A DNA stretch of 64,000 nt from Buttiauxella izardii (GTDB lineage Bacteria > Pseudomonadota > Gammaproteobacteria > Enterobacterales > Enterobacteriaceae). Positions 20,043 through 29,956 of this stretch are shown here, piece by piece. Both the position numbers and the translations under genes were made by a program. The stretch is taken from assembly GCF_003601925.1 (NCBI RefSeq), contig NZ_QZWH01000004.1:62001-126000 (forward strand). Reading direction: 5' to 3'. Position 1 is the stretch's first letter; each line of letters opens with the position of its first letter. The notes under the pieces were generated by a model, which ran no database searches, was not told the origin of the DNA, and saw nothing but the letters and a program-made list of their open reading frames with translations.

Positions 20043-20813
20043 ATGATGATTCATTTACTTATCGTTGATGCCCTGAATTTAATCCGCCGGATTCATGCAG
20101 TTCAAGGCTCACCTTGCGTTGATACTTGCGTGCACGCTCTGGATGCATTGATTACTCATAGTCAGCCCACACATGCTGTTGCCGTCTTTGATGATGAAGA
20201 CCGGCGAGAAGGCTGGCGGCATCAGGTGTTGCCAGACTATAAAGCGGGGCGCGCGCCAATGCCAGATACCTTGCACCAGGAAATGCCCATCTTGCGGGAA
20301 GCCTTCGCAAAAAGAGGCGTTGCCTGTTGGCATTCAGCAGGTAATGAAGCCGACGATCTGGCGGCTACACTTGCGGTAAAACTCGCGGCAAGCGGGCATC
20401 GCGCTACCATTGTTTCAACCGATAAAGGTTTCTGCCAGTTGCTCGCGCCTACCATTCAGATCCGTGATTATTTTCAGAAACGCTGGCTGGATGCGCCCTT
20501 TATCGCCAAAGAATACGGTGTGCAGCCAGAACAACTGGCGGATTTCTGGGGACTGGCGGGAATAAGCAGTAGCAAAATATCCGGTGTTCCGGGAATTGGG
20601 CCGAAAAGTGCCACACAATTGATTAATCAGTTTTCAACGCTGGAAGCGCTGTATGAACGGCTGGATGAAGCGCCTGAGAAATGGCGTAAGAAGTTAGAAC
20701 AGCATAGGGAAAGTGCGTTTATCAGCCGCCGGGTGGCGCAGTTGCAGACGGATTTAGTGCTTGATGGGAATTTGCAGCAGTTGCGATTGCCGGGTGGGAC
20801 GCCCTCACCCTAG
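20043..20813 (+). CDS. xni: Xni, flap endonuclease-like protein (exonuclease IX)
   Basis: 256-residue protein of the 5'-3' nuclease/FEN superfamily (E. coli Xni 251 aa). [19 protein letters not shown] opens the PIN-like domain, [10 protein letters not shown] and [10 protein letters not shown] supply metal-binding acids, and [15 protein letters not shown] is the helix-3-turn-helix. ATG 20043 is chosen because it aligns with the E. coli start; the frame extends further upstream to 19977. The last residues (PGGTPSP) and the TAG stop are supplied by the REP-type repeat that begins at 20801, so the native C-terminus has been replaced by repeat-derived codons. Confidence 0.9.
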   Translation: MMIHLLIVDALNLIRRIHAVQGSPCVDTCVHALDALITHSQPTHAVAVFDDEDRREGWRHQVLPDYKAGRAPMPDTLHQEMPILREAFAKRGVACWHSAGNEADDLAATLAVKLAASGHRATIVSTDKGFCQLLAPTIQIRDYFQKRWLDAPFIAKEYGVQPEQLADFWGLAGISSSKISGVPGIGPKSATQLINQFSTLEALYERLDEAPEKWRKKLEQHRESAFISRRVAQLQTDLVLDGNLQQLRLPGGTPSP

Positions 20814-21080
20814 CCCTCTCCCCCAGGAGAGGGAACTGTTCGGTGTTGGTGTTCGACTTAGCCCTCTCCCCAGAAGAGGGAACTGTTCGGTGTTGGTGTT
20901 CAACTTAGCCCTCTCCCCAGGAGAGGGAACTGTTCGGTGTTGGTGTTCAACTTAGCTCTCTCCCCAGGAGAGGGAACGGTTCGGTGTTGGTGTTCAACTT
21001 AGCTCTCTCCCCAGGAGAGGGAACTGTTCGGTGTTGCTTTTCCCCCTCTCCCTCAGGGAGAGGGTCGGGGTGAGGGTGAT
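20801..21080. repeat. 47-bp tandem repeat array flanked by inverted REP ends
   Basis: Five copies of a unit starting TAGCCCTCTCCCC and containing AACTGTTCGGTGTTGGTGTT start at 20811, 20859, 20906, 20953 and 21000. Spacing is 47 bp after the first 48-bp unit. The left edge reads CCCTCACCCTAGCCCTCTCC and the right edge GGGAGAGGGTCGGGGTGAGG, an inverted pair identical in type to the cluster at 16228. Each unit carries a CTCTCCCCAGGAGAG hairpin. It fills the convergent space between xni and rlmM. Confidence 0.92.
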
Positions 21081-21083
21081 TAA

Positions 21084-22184
21084 TCAACGCTCGTCGCGAC
21101 GCCCGCCCACCGCTGCCCACATACGGCGCACGTGTACGGTCACTTCTTCGCGGTCATGGTACAACTGACGCGCCTGAATCTCAGCGCTGATACCATGCTC
21201 TGCCAGTTTTTCATGAATCAGCGCCAGGTTCTGTGTGACTTCTTCATAGCGCTTCTTCATTGGCAACTTAAGGTTGAAAATGGTTTCGCGGCACCAGCCG
21301 TTCACCAGCCAGGTCGCCATCAGGCTCGCCACTTTGGCTGGCTTCTCAACCATATCGCACACCATCCATGAGATGTTGTTGCGGGTTGGCTTGTATTTAA
21401 AACCATCTTCCTGCAACCAGGTCACCTGGCCGGTGTCCATCAGGCTTTGCGCCATTGGGCCGTTATCCACGGAGCAAACCCACATGTTGCGTTGCACTAA
21501 TTGGTACGTCCAACCGCCTGGGCATGCACCCAGATCAACCGCGTGCATGCCGTTTGCCAGGCGCTCGTCCCACTCATCCGCAGGAATGAAAATATGGAAG
21601 GCTTCTTCCAGTTTTAGCGTGGAACGACTCGGCGCTTCAGAAGGTAACTTCAGGCGCTGAATGCCCATGTAGTAAGGCGAGTTGTTGTTGGAATAGGAAT
21701 AACCGGTGTAGCAACAACCTGGTGCGATAAAGAACACATGCACCACCGGACGTTTCGGCGTTTCGTAATTGGTGAGAACTCCCGCTGCTCGCAGGCTCGC
21801 ACGCAATGGCACCGTCAACTTGCGGCAGAACTTCATCAGCTCTTTGCTTTCGTTGGTATCAGCCACTTCAACACGCAGATCGCCGCCCTTTTCCACCACG
21901 CCCATCAGCATGCCGGTGATCGGCGTAATACGATCGTCGGTCGGAAGATCTTTTAGCAGTTCGCCCGCAACGATCATCTGACGTGCAAAGATCAGCTCGC
22001 GGAATGGTAATTCACGCGCCAGTTTGTCGGCATCATCTTCTTGGTAACATTCATAAATGACATAGCCGCTGTTTTCTTTCACGCGGGCAAAACCAAAAAC
22101 GCCGCGCTGACCAGCTTTGTCGGTAATCTCTGCCGCACACTCTTTCTCAAAACCTTGTCGGCAGTACAAAATAACTTTATTCAT
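21084..22184 (-). CDS. rlmM: RlmM, 23S rRNA 2'-O-ribose C2498 methyltransferase
   Basis: 366-residue SAM-dependent methyltransferase (same length as E. coli RlmM) that methylates C2498 of 23S rRNA. A THUMP-like N-terminal half (about 1-170) is followed by the FtsJ/RrmJ-type Rossmann domain, with the SAM motif [15 protein letters not shown] and catalytic-type segments WLQEDGFKY and [10 protein letters not shown]. It overlaps ygdD by 8 nt and ends only a few bases from the tandem repeat array. Confidence 0.95.
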   Translation of the reverse strand: MNKVILYCRQGFEKECAAEITDKAGQRGVFGFARVKENSGYVIYECYQEDDADKLARELPFRELIFARQMIVAGELLKDLPTDDRITPITGMLMGVVEKGGDLRVEVADTNESKELMKFCRKLTVPLRASLRAAGVLTNYETPKRPVVHVFFIAPGCCYTGYSYSNNNSPYYMGIQRLKLPSEAPSRSTLKLEEAFHIFIPADEWDERLANGMHAVDLGACPGGWTYQLVQRNMWVCSVDNGPMAQSLMDTGQVTWLQEDGFKYKPTRNNISWMVCDMVEKPAKVASLMATWLVNGWCRETIFNLKLPMKKRYEEVTQNLALIHEKLAEHGISAEIQARQLYHDREEVTVHVRRMWAAVGGRRDER

Positions 22185-22572
22185 GGCTTACGCCCCTACG
22201 TTTCAGGCGCATTGCACCAATCAACATCAAGATCCATCCGGCGAGAAAACTGAACCCACCGACGGGAGTAACAAACGCCCACAGGCGTAAGTGAGACAGC
22301 GCCAGGCAATAAAGACTGCCGCTGAATAAAACCGTACCCAGAGCCATAAAAACACTGCTCCAGTAAAACCAAATACTGATCCGGCGTTGCATCGCAACCG
22401 CCAGACCAAAAATTGCTAACGTGTGAAATGCTTGATATTCAAGGCCAGTTTGAATCCAGCCCATCTCCACAACACCAAGCGTTTTGCTCAATACATGGGC
22501 ACCAAAGGCACCGAGAGCAACAAAGATAAAACCGCTAATTGCGGTAAAAATCAGCATGAAACGGCTGGTCAT
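22177..22572 (-). CDS. ygdD: YgdD, DUF423 inner-membrane protein
   Basis: 131-residue protein with four hydrophobic segments ([47 protein letters not shown] and [16 protein letters not shown]). The GAFGAH motif near the N-terminus is typical of DUF423. Function is unknown. It is upstream of and overlapping rlmM and 48 bp downstream of gcvA, the same order as in E. coli. Confidence 0.92.
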   Translation of the reverse strand: MTSRFMLIFTAISGFIFVALGAFGAHVLSKTLGVVEMGWIQTGLEYQAFHTLAIFGLAVAMQRRISIWFYWSSVFMALGTVLFSGSLYCLALSHLRLWAFVTPVGGFSFLAGWILMLIGAMRLKRRGVSHE

Positions 22573-22620
22573 GGTGTAACCCTAATTAAAGGCGTAGAGA
22601 AATGCCTACGCGAAGGTTGC

Positions 22621-23538
22621 TTATTGATCATAGCGAAAACGGAATTTTTCTTGTTCGCTCGCGGTTTTCGCCAGGATCCACTGTCTGAAGGCCGCTATTT
22701 TACCCAGTTCTGCCTGGCTGTCATGACAAACAAGATAAAACGCATTTTTACTCACCAGCACATCGTTAAATGGGCAAACTAAACGGCCCGCTTCAAGTTC
22801 CGATTGCGCCATCACATTGTTTGCCAGAGCAATGCCTTGCCCGTGAATTGCGGCCTGGAGCACCATTGCGCTGTGGCTGAATATTGGGCCTTGCTGCACA
22901 TTGATGTGGCTCACGCCCAACTGACGGGTATAGGTTTGCCAGTCACGACGAGACGCATCATGCAATAAAGTATGATGCGCTAAATCTTCAGGGGTTTTAA
23001 TCGGTTTATCACCGGTTAACAGCATCGGTGAACAGACCGGCAGCAAATATTCTGCGTACAGTTTTTCCACACGCAAACCCGGCCAGTTGCCGCGACCATA
23101 AAAAATGGCGACGTCGACATCATCAGAAAGTTTATCTTCCTGGCGGTCAACAGCCTGAATTCGGACGTCGATTCCCGGATAAGCTGTATTAAAGCTAGTG
23201 AGTCGAGGCACAAGCCAGTGAATGGCGAAACTTGGCAACAGACTGACCGTTAACGCACCTTTCGCACTTCGTGCTTGCAGTTTGCGCGTCGCTTCGGTGA
23301 GTTGGGAAAATATCTCTTTGATGTCCAGATAATAACTCTGCCCTTCTTCCGTCAGCAGCAGCGAGCGGTTGCGGCGGCGGAACAATTTCAGGCCGAGAAA
23401 ATCCTCCAGGGACTTAATCTGGTGGCTGACGGCAGCTTGAGTCACGAACAATTCTTCGGCCGCTTTAGTAAAACTCAGGTGACGAGCAGCAGCGTCAAAT
23501 ACACGTAAGGCATTTAAAGGTGGCAAACGCTTGGACAT
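22621..23538 (-). CDS. gcvA: GcvA, LysR-type regulator of the glycine cleavage system
   Basis: 305-residue LysR-family regulator (same length as E. coli GcvA). The N-terminal winged HTH spans about 20-40 (FTKAAEELFVTQAAVSHQIK), followed by the effector-binding domain. It activates gcvTHP with glycine and the divergent gcvB gene. The start lies 128 bp from the gcvB start with a shared promoter region, the arrangement known in E. coli. Confidence 0.95.
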   Translation of the reverse strand: MSKRLPPLNALRVFDAAARHLSFTKAAEELFVTQAAVSHQIKSLEDFLGLKLFRRRNRSLLLTEEGQSYYLDIKEIFSQLTEATRKLQARSAKGALTVSLLPSFAIHWLVPRLTSFNTAYPGIDVRIQAVDRQEDKLSDDVDVAIFYGRGNWPGLRVEKLYAEYLLPVCSPMLLTGDKPIKTPEDLAHHTLLHDASRRDWQTYTRQLGVSHINVQQGPIFSHSAMVLQAAIHGQGIALANNVMAQSELEAGRLVCPFNDVLVSKNAFYLVCHDSQAELGKIAAFRQWILAKTASEQEKFRFRYDQ

Positions 23539-23631
23539 AGTTGATTGGCTTAAATGTTAAAGTCTATTAACAAACAGGTGAACTTAGTTAACCTATTAGT
23601 TTTTTTTATCTGAGCCATTATAAATTGTCCG

Positions 23632-23660
23632 TTGAGGATGCACCAGCAAATACCTATAGT
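23632..23660 (+). promoter_or_regulatory. gcvB promoter
   Basis: TTGAGG at 23632-23637, 17-bp spacer, TATAGT at 23655-23660, six bases before the inferred gcvB 5' end. It lies in the divergent gcvA-gcvB region where GcvA is known to act. Confidence 0.75.
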
Positions 23661-23666
23661 GGCGTC

Positions 23667-23872
23667 ACTTCCTGAGCCGGAACGAAAAGTTATCTGAAAT
23701 GCGTGTTTCGGAGGGCTTTTGGCTTACGGTTGTGATGTTGTGTTGTTGTGTTTGCAATTGGTCTGGCATTCCAGACCCCGGTAGCTAAGCTACCCCTTTT
23801 TCACTTCCTGTACATTTACCCTGTCTGTCCATAGTGATTAATGTAGCACCGCAAATTGCGGTGCTTTTTTTT
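23667..23872 (+). ncRNA. gcvB: GcvB small RNA
   Basis: About 206-nt Hfq-dependent sRNA that represses many amino-acid and peptide transporter mRNAs. It begins ACTTCCTGAGCCGGAACGAA as in E. coli. The GU-rich R1 seed TTGTGATGTTGTGTTGTTGT is intact, as is the R2-region TTTTTCACTTCCTGTACATT. It ends in the hairpin AGCACCGCAA / TTGCGGTGCT with an eight-T tract. Between the two halves, changes such as GGAGGGCTTTTGGC differ from E. coli. Confidence 0.97.
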
Positions 23873-23881
23873 GCTTAAAAT

Positions 23882-24109
23882 TTACTGATCTAACTCAACC
23901 ATCTCTTTTACGTCAGTACGGTTGATCTGCTGCTTGTTACCGTTGGCGTCTTTATATGAAATCATTCCCGTTTCATCATCGGTTTGCGGCTTGCCATCGG
24001 CAACGATCGTACGACCATCATTTGTGTGCATCACGTAGTTCGGGCTAGAACACGCTGAAAGACCAAAAGCCATAACTCCTGCTAATACTGCTGCGGCTGC
24101 CTTATTCAT
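23882..24109 (-). CDS. ygdI: YgdI, small DUF903 lipoprotein
   Basis: 75-residue lipoprotein (E. coli YgdI also 75 aa). The signal peptide AAAAVLAGVMAFGLSAC ends in the lipobox LSAC. The mature part carries the DUF903 SH3-like core (NYVMHTNDGRTIVADGKP). ATG 24109 with AAGGAG is preferred over the longer frame to 24181. It is paralogous to ygdR at 52018 in this window. Function is unknown. It converges on the gcvB terminator. Confidence 0.93.
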   Translation of the reverse strand: MNKAAAAVLAGVMAFGLSACSSPNYVMHTNDGRTIVADGKPQTDDETGMISYKDANGNKQQINRTDVKEMVELDQ

Positions 24110-24302
24110 ATTCTTCTCCTTGATAGCGTTTAATGCTGATTTATACGTCAAAATAAACACGGTGAAAGACTCACCTAACATTAATTAGCATAACGCGCTT
24201 TCCCGACCTTGCCAGGTTATGCAGACTATTCCGAAGGTTATTGTTCCCTTGTGTGATTCAGACAAATGCGCGACGATCATCGGATTGGATACGAGGAAAA
24301 TC

Positions 24303-25508
24303 ATGAAATCATTTAATCCAGCCCAGTTTCGCAGCCAGTTCCCGGCTCTGGCCGATGCCGGAGTCTATCTCGACAGCGCGGCAACCACATTAAAACCTCT
24401 CGCGGTGATTGAAGCGACTCAGCAGTTTTATAGCCTGAGCGCCGGGAATGTTCATCGCAGCCAATTTGCCGAAGCGCAGCGCCTTACCGAACGCTATGAA
24501 GCAGCGCGCGATAGCGTAGCGGCGTTGCTTAATGCGCCGTCTGGTAAAGATATTGTCTGGACGCGTGGCACCACCGAAGCCATTAACCTGGTGGCGCAAT
24601 GCTATGCCCGCCCGCGCCTGCAACCGGGCGACGAAATCATCGTTAGCGAAGCCGAGCACCACGCGAATTTTGTGCCGTGGCTGATGGTCGCGGAGCAAAC
24701 AGGCGCGAAGATTATCAAGCTGCCGCTGGGCAAAGATTATCTCGCTGATTTAAGCAAACTCCCTGAACTGCTCAACGCCAGCACTAAAATTCTGGCGCTA
24801 GGCCAGATGTCGAACGTCACTGGCGGCTGCCCAGATTTAGCGAAAGCAATTAATCTTGCTCATGCTGCGGGCGCGGTGGTGATGGTCGATGGCGCACAAG
24901 GTGCGGTGCACTGCCCACCGGATGTCCAGGCGCTGGATATCGATTTTTACGCGTTCTCGGCGCACAAACTTTATGGCCCAACCGGCATCGGTGCGTTATA
25001 CGGTAAAACAGCGTTGCTCGAAGAAATGTCGCCGTGGCTTGGCGGCGGCAAGATGATTACTCACGTCTCGTTTGAAGGATTCAAAACGCAGCCCGTGCCG
25101 TATCGTTTTGAAGCCGGTACGCCAAACGTTGCGGGTGTGATTGGCCTGAGCGCCGCGCTTGAGTGGCTGGAAACCGTTGATTTGCAGGAAGCTGAAGCTT
25201 ATAGCCGTGGCCTGGCCACGCTTGCCGAAGCAGAACTGAGCAAACGCCCGGGTTTCCGCAGTTTCCGTTGCCAGGATTCGAGCCTGTTAGCCTTTGATTT
25301 CGCTGGTATTCACCATAACGATATGGTGACGCTACTGGCCGAAGCCGGGATCTCTCTGCGCGCCGGGCAACACTGTGCGCAGCCGTTGCTGGCAGCACTT
25401 GGCGTCAGCGGTACATTGCGCGCCTCGTTTGCACCGTACAATACACAAAGCGATGTTGATGCGCTGATCAAGGCCATCGACAGTGCGCTGGAAATTCTGG
25501 GGGATTAA
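24303..25508 (+). CDS. csdA: CsdA, cysteine desulfurase
   Basis: 401-residue PLP enzyme (identical length to E. coli CsdA) that takes sulfur from cysteine and passes it to CsdE. The PLP lysine is K222 (AFSAHKLYGPTG) and the persulfide cysteine is C358 (RAGQHCAQPLL). ATG 24303, with GAGGA upstream, is chosen over the longer frame from 24219 because it matches the E. coli N-terminus (MKSFNPAQFRSQFPAL). The csdE start follows the stop directly (TAAATG), so the pair is coupled. Confidence 0.95.
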   Translation: MKSFNPAQFRSQFPALADAGVYLDSAATTLKPLAVIEATQQFYSLSAGNVHRSQFAEAQRLTERYEAARDSVAALLNAPSGKDIVWTRGTTEAINLVAQCYARPRLQPGDEIIVSEAEHHANFVPWLMVAEQTGAKIIKLPLGKDYLADLSKLPELLNASTKILALGQMSNVTGGCPDLAKAINLAHAAGAVVMVDGAQGAVHCPPDVQALDIDFYAFSAHKLYGPTGIGALYGKTALLEEMSPWLGGGKMITHVSFEGFKTQPVPYRFEAGTPNVAGVIGLSAALEWLETVDLQEAEAYSRGLATLAEAELSKRPGFRSFRCQDSSLLAFDFAGIHHNDMVTLLAEAGISLRAGQHCAQPLLAALGVSGTLRASFAPYNTQSDVDALIKAIDSALEILGD

Positions 25509-25952
25509 ATGACAAGTGGATTTCTGGCCGGTCACCCTTTTGGCACGTCGATCACCGCCGATAGCTTGCGAGCTACCTTTGCGCCGTTGCAGCAGTGGGA
25601 AGATAAATATCGCCAGCTGATTCTGTTAGGCAAGCAACTTCCGGCACTGCCCGCAGATTTAAAGCGCGAAGATATCGAAATTGCAGGCTGCGAAAACCGC
25701 GTCTGGTTGGGTCACAGCCTTCAGGCGAATGGCACGTTACATTTCTATGGTGACAGCGAAGGTCGAATCGTTCGGGGTTTGCTGGCGGTGTTACTCACCG
25801 CCATTGAAGGGAAAACGGCTGAACAGTTGCTCAATGAAGACTCACTCGCCCTGTTTGATGATTTAGGGCTGCGCAATCAATTAAGTGCATCACGCAGCAG
25901 CGGGCTTGCGGCATTAGCGCAAGCCGTGCGCGTTGCGGCTCAGGCAGCCTGA
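25509..25952 (+). CDS. csdE: CsdE, sulfur acceptor protein
   Basis: 147-residue SufE-like protein that accepts persulfide sulfur from CsdA. The acceptor is C61 in [13 protein letters not shown]. It begins immediately after the csdA stop and its last 13 bases overlap the convergent tcdA. Known partners of the Csd pathway include TcdA, encoded next door. Confidence 0.95.
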   Translation: MTSGFLAGHPFGTSITADSLRATFAPLQQWEDKYRQLILLGKQLPALPADLKREDIEIAGCENRVWLGHSLQANGTLHFYGDSEGRIVRGLLAVLLTAIEGKTAEQLLNEDSLALFDDLGLRNQLSASRSSGLAALAQAVRVAAQAA

Positions 25953-26752
25953 GTCCGCGCCGCTTTCGCCATCATTTTCTTTAAAACATGGGACACCGCC
26001 ACGAAGCCAAAGCTGGCGGTGACCATGGTTGCCGCGCCAAAACCAGACGCGCAATCCATGCGTTTCGGGCCATCAGCCGTGCTTTTCATCGCACACACTG
26101 AACCATCAGCCTGCGGATAAACCAGCGCTTCGGTGGAAAACACGCAATCGATCCCCAGCTTGCCTTTACTGTTTTTCACCACGCCAAAATCGCTTTTTAA
26201 TCTTTCGCGCAATTTTGCCGCCAGCGGATCCTGAATAGTTTTCGCCAGATCGCTAACCTGAATTTGCGTCGGATCGATTTGCCCGCCCGCGCCGCCTGTT
26301 GTCACCAACGGGATCTTGTTGCGACGGCAATAAGCAATCAGCGCGGCTTTCGGGCGCACGCTGTCGATAGCGTCGATCACATAGCTAAAACCCTGGCTCA
26401 GCAACTGCGCGGTGTTTTCAGCGGTTATAAAGTCATCCACCACCGTGACGCGGCATTCCGGGTTAATTTCCCGAATACGCTCTGCCATCACTTCGGTTTT
26501 GGCCTGCCCGACCGTATCGCGCAACGCATGAATCTGGCGGTTAGTGTTGGTGACGCACACATCGTCCATGTCGATAAGCGTAATCGCGCCGATACCAGTA
26601 CGCGCCAGCGCTTCAGCGGCCCACGAGCCCACGCCACCTATGCCAATCACGCAAACATGCGCATCAGCAAACAGTTGCAGCGCATCGCGGCCATACAAAC
26701 GGGCTGTGCCGCCAAAGCGTTGTAGCCAGGCATCGGTCAAAACAACAGACAT
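25940..26752 (-). CDS. tcdA: TcdA (CsdL), tRNA threonylcarbamoyladenosine dehydratase
   Basis: 270-residue E1-like ATP-dependent enzyme that cyclises t6A37 of tRNA to ct6A. The adenylate-binding Rossmann motif is [19 protein letters not shown]. Further conserved segments are [27 protein letters not shown] and [16 protein letters not shown] 26752 with GAGGA upstream is chosen over 26779 by alignment to E. coli (MSVVLTDAW). It is convergent with csdAE, which supply its CsdA/CsdE partners. Confidence 0.95.
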   Translation of the reverse strand: MSVVLTDAWLQRFGGTARLYGRDALQLFADAHVCVIGIGGVGSWAAEALARTGIGAITLIDMDDVCVTNTNRQIHALRDTVGQAKTEVMAERIREINPECRVTVVDDFITAENTAQLLSQGFSYVIDAIDSVRPKAALIAYCRRNKIPLVTTGGAGGQIDPTQIQVSDLAKTIQDPLAAKLRERLKSDFGVVKNSKGKLGIDCVFSTEALVYPQADGSVCAMKSTADGPKRMDCASGFGAATMVTASFGFVAVSHVLKKMMAKAARTQAA

Positions 26753-26771
26753 TACGTTATCCTCGGAAATA

Positions 26772-27872
26772 TCAACCATTGAAAACTGTATTGGTGGTGC
26801 CAGGTGCGTTTTTCAGTACCCAAACGCGACCATAGTGATTGTACCAACCTGCGCGATGACCGGCATCTGCGCCAATTCCCTGGTAAATATCGAAGTGCTG
26901 GCCTTTAATTGCGCCGCCCACATCCAGCGCAACCATCACGCGCAACTCGTATTGCCCGTTAAATTTGCCGTTATTATCGAGCAACGGCACTTCCGCCAGA
27001 ATCGTGGTGCCCGCCGGAATAATGGAGCGGTCGGACGCGACTGACGCACGGCCAATCAACGGTACAGCGCTCGCCCCTTTCACCGGCGCGAAACTGGCTG
27101 GTTTAAAGAAGACGAAAGAAGGGTTCTGCTCGAGCAGTTCCTGAACCTGCGCCTGGCTGTGCGTCTCGCCCCAATGGCGAATCGCCTGCATCGACATATC
27201 TTCTTTCTTCACTTCCCCGCGATCGATAAGCACTTTGCCGATACTGCGGTAAGCGTGGCCGTTTTTGCCCGAATAACCGAAGAAGGTTAATGGCTGACCG
27301 TCGCCGAAATCGATATAGCCGCTGCCCTGCACATCCATAATGAAGTTATCCATTAAGGAGTTGCTGTAAGCGATGATGTAGCTGTCGCTCAACGCACCGC
27401 TATAAATCTCTGCGCGTGAAGGCAAACGACCGCGTTTTGGCGGCATTCGGTAGATTGGGTACTGGAACTCGCCCTGGCGGGTGTAACGCGCCTGCACCAC
27501 AGGCGTGTAGTAGCCGGTGAATTGCACGTTGCCGTAGTTGTCGGCACCTTCCATCTGCCAGGCATCAAGGCCGTACTGGCTCAGCTTGCTGGTGTCGCCA
27601 CCGGCACGTAGCCACTGTTGGACGGCACCATAGACGTCACTCTTACTATTAAAGAGGCGAGGAGAGGCTGAACGAATCTGGTTAACTTGCTCAGCAAAGT
27701 CACCACCGTTAATCGGAGCACCTACTGCATCCGGCCGGTTGACGAGGGAAAAAGGCTGGGTAAATTTCCCATCCTTATATTGCTGTCCTTTATCTGTCGG
27801 TTTTGAGGAACAGCCCGCCAGAATGGCAACCACTACTCCAGTTACAATGTACTTCGTCCAACGTCCTATCAT
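26772..27872 (-). CDS. mltA: MltA, membrane-bound lytic murein transglycosylase A
   Basis: 366-residue outer-membrane lipoprotein that cleaves peptidoglycan glycan strands to 1,6-anhydromuropeptides. The signal peptide YIVTGVVVAILAGC has the lipobox Cys at about 21. The MltA barrel domain is followed by a 3D domain with the catalytic Asp region, MVALDVGGAIKGQHFDIY. Length matches E. coli (365 aa). It ends 19 bp before tcdA on the same strand. Confidence 0.94.
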   Translation of the reverse strand: MIGRWTKYIVTGVVVAILAGCSSKPTDKGQQYKDGKFTQPFSLVNRPDAVGAPINGGDFAEQVNQIRSASPRLFNSKSDVYGAVQQWLRAGGDTSKLSQYGLDAWQMEGADNYGNVQFTGYYTPVVQARYTRQGEFQYPIYRMPPKRGRLPSRAEIYSGALSDSYIIAYSNSLMDNFIMDVQGSGYIDFGDGQPLTFFGYSGKNGHAYRSIGKVLIDRGEVKKEDMSMQAIRHWGETHSQAQVQELLEQNPSFVFFKPASFAPVKGASAVPLIGRASVASDRSIIPAGTTILAEVPLLDNNGKFNGQYELRVMVALDVGGAIKGQHFDIYQGIGADAGHRAGWYNHYGRVWVLKNAPGTTNTVFNG

Positions 27873-28038
27873 TACTTCCTCGCCCGGTTATGCCGCTTTA
27901 TCCCACGCGAAGATAGCAAACACGCTGCAAGATTTAAACGTGTTGCACCTTACATAGCCGGGATGTGTTCGTTATTTGACCTTAAATTAAATTATTATCA
28001 GATAGATGTGACAAATCGGGTATTTTTTAAAAAAAGGG

Positions 28039-28066
28039 TTGCATCAAAAGCCGAGCAGAGTATAGT
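28039..28066 (+). promoter_or_regulatory. Promoter of the initiator tRNA operon
   Basis: TTGCAT (28039-28044), 16-bp spacer, TATAGT (28061-28066), then a GC-rich discriminator GCGCTTCC, typical of stringently controlled tRNA promoters. It is 14 bp before the first tRNA. The AT-rich 27960-28030 stretch may be an UP element. Confidence 0.75.
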
Positions 28067-28079
28067 GCGCTTCCACGGA

Positions 28080-28156
<77 letters not shown>

Positions 28157-28217
28157 ACTAAGTCGCTGAGTTTCGCGCAATGATGAAAATCATTTGGGTA
28201 ATAAAGAAGTTTACGGA

Positions 28218-28294
<77 letters not shown>

Positions 28295-28300
28295 ACATTT

Positions 28301-28324
28301 AAACACCTTAACGGGTGTTTTTTT
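28301..28324 (+). terminator. Terminator of the tRNA operon
   Basis: AACACC / GGTGTT stem, TTAACG loop and a seven-T tract, 8 bp after the second tRNA. Confidence 0.85.
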
Positions 28325-28329
28325 GTTTT

Positions 28330-28452
28330 TGCGCTTCCTAATTAAAGCCGCCACTTCGTTGGCTGCACTCACTCACCCGAATCACTTACTACAGTAAGCT
28401 CATCGGGATTCATTCATTTGCCGCCTTGTTGCAGCTTCAATTACTCGGCAAA
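28330..28452. repeat. ERIC (IRU) element, short form
   Basis: The core CACTTACTACAGTAAGCTCA with the flanks CGTTGGCTGCACTCACTCAC and GGGATTCATTCATTTGCCGC matches the enterobacterial repetitive intergenic consensus. It fills the gap between the tRNA operon and amiC. It shares its layout with the copy at 52240 but lacks that copy's 75-nt insert. Confidence 0.88.
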
Positions 28453-28465
28453 ATAATTTTCATAA

Positions 28466-29722
28466 TCACCCTAATCGTGCCAGCCGCGAACTATCCGCAA
28501 AATACGCCTTAATGCCCGCCAGAATAGATTCTGCCACTTCCTGCTGGAATGTCGCCGTGCGCAGCTTACGCTCTTCCTCAACGTTACTGAGAAACGCAGT
28601 TTCCACCAGAATGGATGGAATATCCGGGGCTTTCAGTACCGCAAACCCAGCCTGATCAACGCTATTCTTATGCAGTTTGTTCACTTTACCCAGACGGGTC
28701 AGCACTTCTTTGCCGAATTTAAGGCTGTCGTTGATGGTCAGCGACTGAACCATGTCGAACATCGTATGGTCGAGATACCGGTCGCCACTCTTACTCACAC
28801 CACCGATTAAGTCGGCGGCGTTCTGGGTTTGGGCGAGGAATTTTGCTGCGGTACTGGTGGCACCTTTGGTTGAAAGCGCAAACACCGACGAACCGCGAGC
28901 AGCGCCAGAAGTAAACGCATCCGCATGAATCGAAACAAAAAGATCCGCACGCTGCTTCTGCGCTTTTGCCACCCTGACCTTCAACGGGATAAACACATCC
29001 TCGTTGCGCGTCATATAGGCTTTCATATTCGCTTCTTTATCAATCAGCGCTTTCAGGCGGCGAGCAATTTTGAGCACGATGTCTTTTTCGCGCGTTTTGT
29101 TTGGCCCAATGGCCCCCGGATCTTCCCCGCCGTGGCCGGGATCGAGCATGATAACAATCGGTCTGTCGCGCCCGGCTTTACCCGGTTGCGGCCCTTGTTC
29201 CGGAGAAGGCGGTGCGTCTTTATCCAGCTTGCCATTGTTGTAATCTTCCAACAGCGCCAACAACGGATCTTGCTCGCTGTTCATATTGGCCGGATAAAGA
29301 TCCATTACCAGGCGTTCTTTAAATTCCGCGACCGGTGCCAGCGCAAAAAGATGTGGCGTCACGTTCTGTTTCAGCTCAAAAACCATGCGCACGGTTTGCG
29401 GATCAAACTGCCCCACACGCGCCGATTTAATGAAAGGATCGTCGCCGCGAATCTGGCCACCAATCCCCTTCAAAACTGAATTTAAATTCACACCTTCTAT
29501 GTCGACAACCACTCGATCGGGGTTGCTCAAGGCAAACTGCTTGTACTTAAGCTGTTTGTTCGATTCCAGCGTGACACGAGTGTATGACGATGCGGGCCAT
29601 ACGCGCACCGCAACCACCAGGCTTGAAGCTGCAAAGCCAACCTGGCTGACACTCAGTAGCCACATAGCGCCTGCGCCCTGCAATAAGCGGCGACGACTAA
29701 TTAATGAACGGGAATCTGACAT
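28466..29722 (-). CDS. amiC: AmiC, N-acetylmuramoyl-L-alanine amidase
   Basis: 418-residue periplasmic zinc amidase that splits septal peptidoglycan during daughter-cell separation. A twin-arginine signal ([17 protein letters not shown]) opens the protein. An AMIN septal-targeting domain (about 35-165) and a proline-rich linker lead to the Amidase_3 domain, with zinc ligands in [12 protein letters not shown] and VSIHADAF and the acid in [12 protein letters not shown] 29722 with AGGAG gives the Tat signal at the very N-terminus; the longer frame to 29812 is rejected. It is divergent from argA. Confidence 0.95.
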   Translation of the reverse strand: MSDSRSLISRRRLLQGAGAMWLLSVSQVGFAASSLVVAVRVWPASSYTRVTLESNKQLKYKQFALSNPDRVVVDIEGVNLNSVLKGIGGQIRGDDPFIKSARVGQFDPQTVRMVFELKQNVTPHLFALAPVAEFKERLVMDLYPANMNSEQDPLLALLEDYNNGKLDKDAPPSPEQGPQPGKAGRDRPIVIMLDPGHGGEDPGAIGPNKTREKDIVLKIARRLKALIDKEANMKAYMTRNEDVFIPLKVRVAKAQKQRADLFVSIHADAFTSGAARGSSVFALSTKGATSTAAKFLAQTQNAADLIGGVSKSGDRYLDHTMFDMVQSLTINDSLKFGKEVLTRLGKVNKLHKNSVDQAGFAVLKAPDIPSILVETAFLSNVEEERKLRTATFQQEVAESILAGIKAYFADSSRLARLG

Positions 29723-29906
29723 AGCTCTCCTGAGCGGTGTGTTTCCGTGAACCGAATAACCAATTTTATTTTTTGAGCCGAAAACTTTAGCGAAACACAC
29801 TCGGGCTGTCACCCTTTAAAGGGTAAACATTCGCAATCAAGCACCTGGCAACGTGGAGACAGAAATTTCCGCTTTGTGGCAATTGCTGCTTGCGCCAGAG
29901 GCAATA

Positions 29907-29945
29907 AAAGAATAAAAATACAGAAATTACGAATAATCATGCAAT
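29907..29945 (+). promoter_or_regulatory. Tandem ARG boxes upstream of argA
   Basis: AAAGAATAAAAATACAGA (29907-29924) and TACGAATAATCATGCAAT (29928-29945) each resemble the 18-bp ArgR box. They are separated by exactly 3 bp, the standard spacing for one ArgR hexamer. They lie just upstream of the argA GTG. Confidence 0.75.
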
Positions 29946-29956
29946 GAGGGCTTGCC

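Noticed and set aside
20811-21050. Regularly spaced repeat array that could be read as CRISPR
   Set aside because: The entire 47-bp unit is repeated with no unique spacers, and there are no cas genes nearby.
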